From CAZZBK01 sp964652155 (GTDB taxonomy: Bacteria > Planctomycetota > Planctomycetia > Pirellulales > PNKZ01), in assembly GCA_964652155.1 (NCBI GenBank), contig CAZZBK010000111.1, positions 1-20,475 of the forward strand: DNA of 20,475 nt, written 5' to 3'. Position 1 is the first letter of the stretch, and each line of letters starts with the position of its first letter. Under the pieces are notes generated by a model. That model made no database searches. It saw nothing but the letters and a program-made list of their open reading frames with translations, and was not told the DNA's origin. This document shows, in pieces, positions 19,810 through 20,475 of the stretch. Position numbers and translations under genes: made by a program.

Positions 19810-20475
19810 CTGGAATGGATGATAGCCGCGGTATCGCGGGCGCATGCCCCGGCTTTCAGGCCGGGGATAGCCCGCCCCAGGTGCTTGTGATGCGTCTCCG
19901 CTTGCGCGACAAGCATGCGCGCGAACTCAACCGGCAAGCGCGAGCCGTGAACTTTGTCTGGAATTATTGCAACGAGACACAGCAGAAGGCAGCCAGGGCA
20001 CATCGCAAGTGGCTCACCGCCGTCGATTTGCAGCGACTTACGGCGGGCGCGTCGAAGGATCTGAACCTGCACGCGCACACGATCCAGAAGGTGTGCCAGC
20101 AGTACGATCGCTCGCGGAAGCAGCACAAGAAGGCGTGGCTTCGTTTTCGCGGTCGCAAGTCTCTCGGATGGGTGCCGTTCAACCAAGGCCACGTCACTGT
20201 CATCGAGCCCAGCAAGATCAAGTTCCGAGGCGTCGCATACGAAACGATGCACTGGCGCAAGCTGCCAGAAGGGGCGGTGATCCATGCCGGCAGCTTCAAT
20301 CAAGACAGCGCGGGCCACTGGTACATCAATATGCCAGTCGAGCTTGCACCCGATGAATTCGCAAGGTCTGGCGAGGCCGTCGTGGGCATTGATCTCGGCC
20401 TGAAAGACCTCGCCACGCTCTCGACCGGCGAAAAGATCGAGGCCCCGCAGCATTATCGTCGCCATGAGGAACGCT
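19810..20475 (+). mobile_element. IS200/IS605-like tnpB element, left part (right end outside window)
   Basis: The segment after the methyltransferase stop carries two hairpins: CCGCG-GTAT-CGCGG (19826-19839) and CCCCGGC-TTTCAG-GCCGGGG (19847-19866), then a tnpB gene. Subterminal hairpins are typical of IS200/IS605 left ends, but no tnpA is present upstream, so it is either a solo (non-autonomous) element or a domesticated tnpB. The exact left boundary cannot be fixed without an empty site. Confidence 0.5.
19890..20475 (+). CDS. tnpB: TnpB, RNA-guided nuclease of IS200/IS605 type (cut by window edge)
   Basis: 195 codons seen, open at the right edge. Start at the ATG at 19890 with AGGTG six bases upstream; GTGs at 19881 and 19887 and an ATG at 19815 are in frame. 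The N-terminal REC/WED part MRLRLRDKHARELNRQARAV NFVWNYCNETQ and RGRKSLGWVPFNQGHVTV matches a proteobacterial TnpB subfamily. Residues 165-175 (VGIDLGLKDLA) form the first RuvC motif with catalytic D168. The remaining RuvC acidic residues and the zinc finger would lie beyond the window. TnpB cleaves DNA guided by an RNA from the element's right end. The long opposite-strand frame is a shadow. Confidence 0.88.
   Translation, partial: MRLRLRDKHARELNRQARAVNFVWNYCNETQQKAARAHRKWLTAVDLQRLTAGASKDLNLHAHTIQKVCQQYDRSRKQHKKAWLRFRGRKSLGWVPFNQGHVTVIEPSKIKFRGVAYETMHWRKLPEGAVIHAGSFNQDSAGHWYINMPVELAPDEFARSGEAVVGIDLGLKDLATLSTGEKIEAPQHYRRHEER

Noticed and set aside
19719..20465. 248-codon minus-strand frame
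   Set aside because: Antisense to the TnpB gene and the methyltransferase end, which have clear motifs; no ribosome site or domain.

Overview
The window looks like the early/regulatory arm plus accessory region of a temperate-type phage or prophage of an alphaproteobacterium, probably Hyphomicrobiales near Bradyrhizobium/Rhodopseudomonas. The grounds are tightly packed and overlapping small genes with strong Shine-Dalgarno sites, a phage DnaB helicase beside an O-like initiator, a GcrA-type regulator (an alphaproteobacterial family), and a porin with the N-terminal signature of Bradyrhizobiaceae porins. No integrase, CI-type repressor, structural or lysis gene lies in the window, so prophage versus free phage cannot be settled.

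Left arm (1-6594, minus strand): about thirteen genes read leftward as one probable operon, most joined by ATGA/TAATG overlaps. Recognisable products are a 5'-3' exonuclease (3439-4314), a ParB/DGQHR-type protein (1709-2554) and a conserved phage protein often found near recombination genes (2558-3439). The rest are small hypothetical proteins, including one single-pass membrane protein and a C-terminally cut gene with a DnaJ-like zinc motif at the left edge.

Control region (6595-6984): a divergent switch. A 19-bp palindrome (6766-6784) lies inside the candidate leftward promoter. Related half-sites (6928-6957) precede a TTGACA box for the rightward operon, whose first gene is a small Cro/YdaS-type helix-turn-helix protein. 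The same sequence recurs at 15971-15989 in front of the porin gene, which suggests one regulator for all three transcripts.

Right arm (6985-15826, plus strand): the HTH gene, two or three hypothetical genes, tandem RNA hairpins, DnaB, and an O-like initiator whose coding sequence carries eight 12-bp iterons, a dyad and an AT-rich tract (a putative lambda-like origin). Then come a GcrA homologue and a cassette of about seventeen tiny genes with recurrent start-junction sequences, interrupted by a tRNA-like element with an abnormal anticodon arm.

Accessory end (15827-20475, plus strand): an outer-membrane porin with its own candidate promoter, operator and terminator; an SNF2-like helicase overlapping a beta-class amino-methyltransferase; and a TnpB-type (IS200/IS605 OrfB) nuclease cut by the right edge and preceded by hairpins.

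All functional calls rest on motifs read by eye; no database search was possible.
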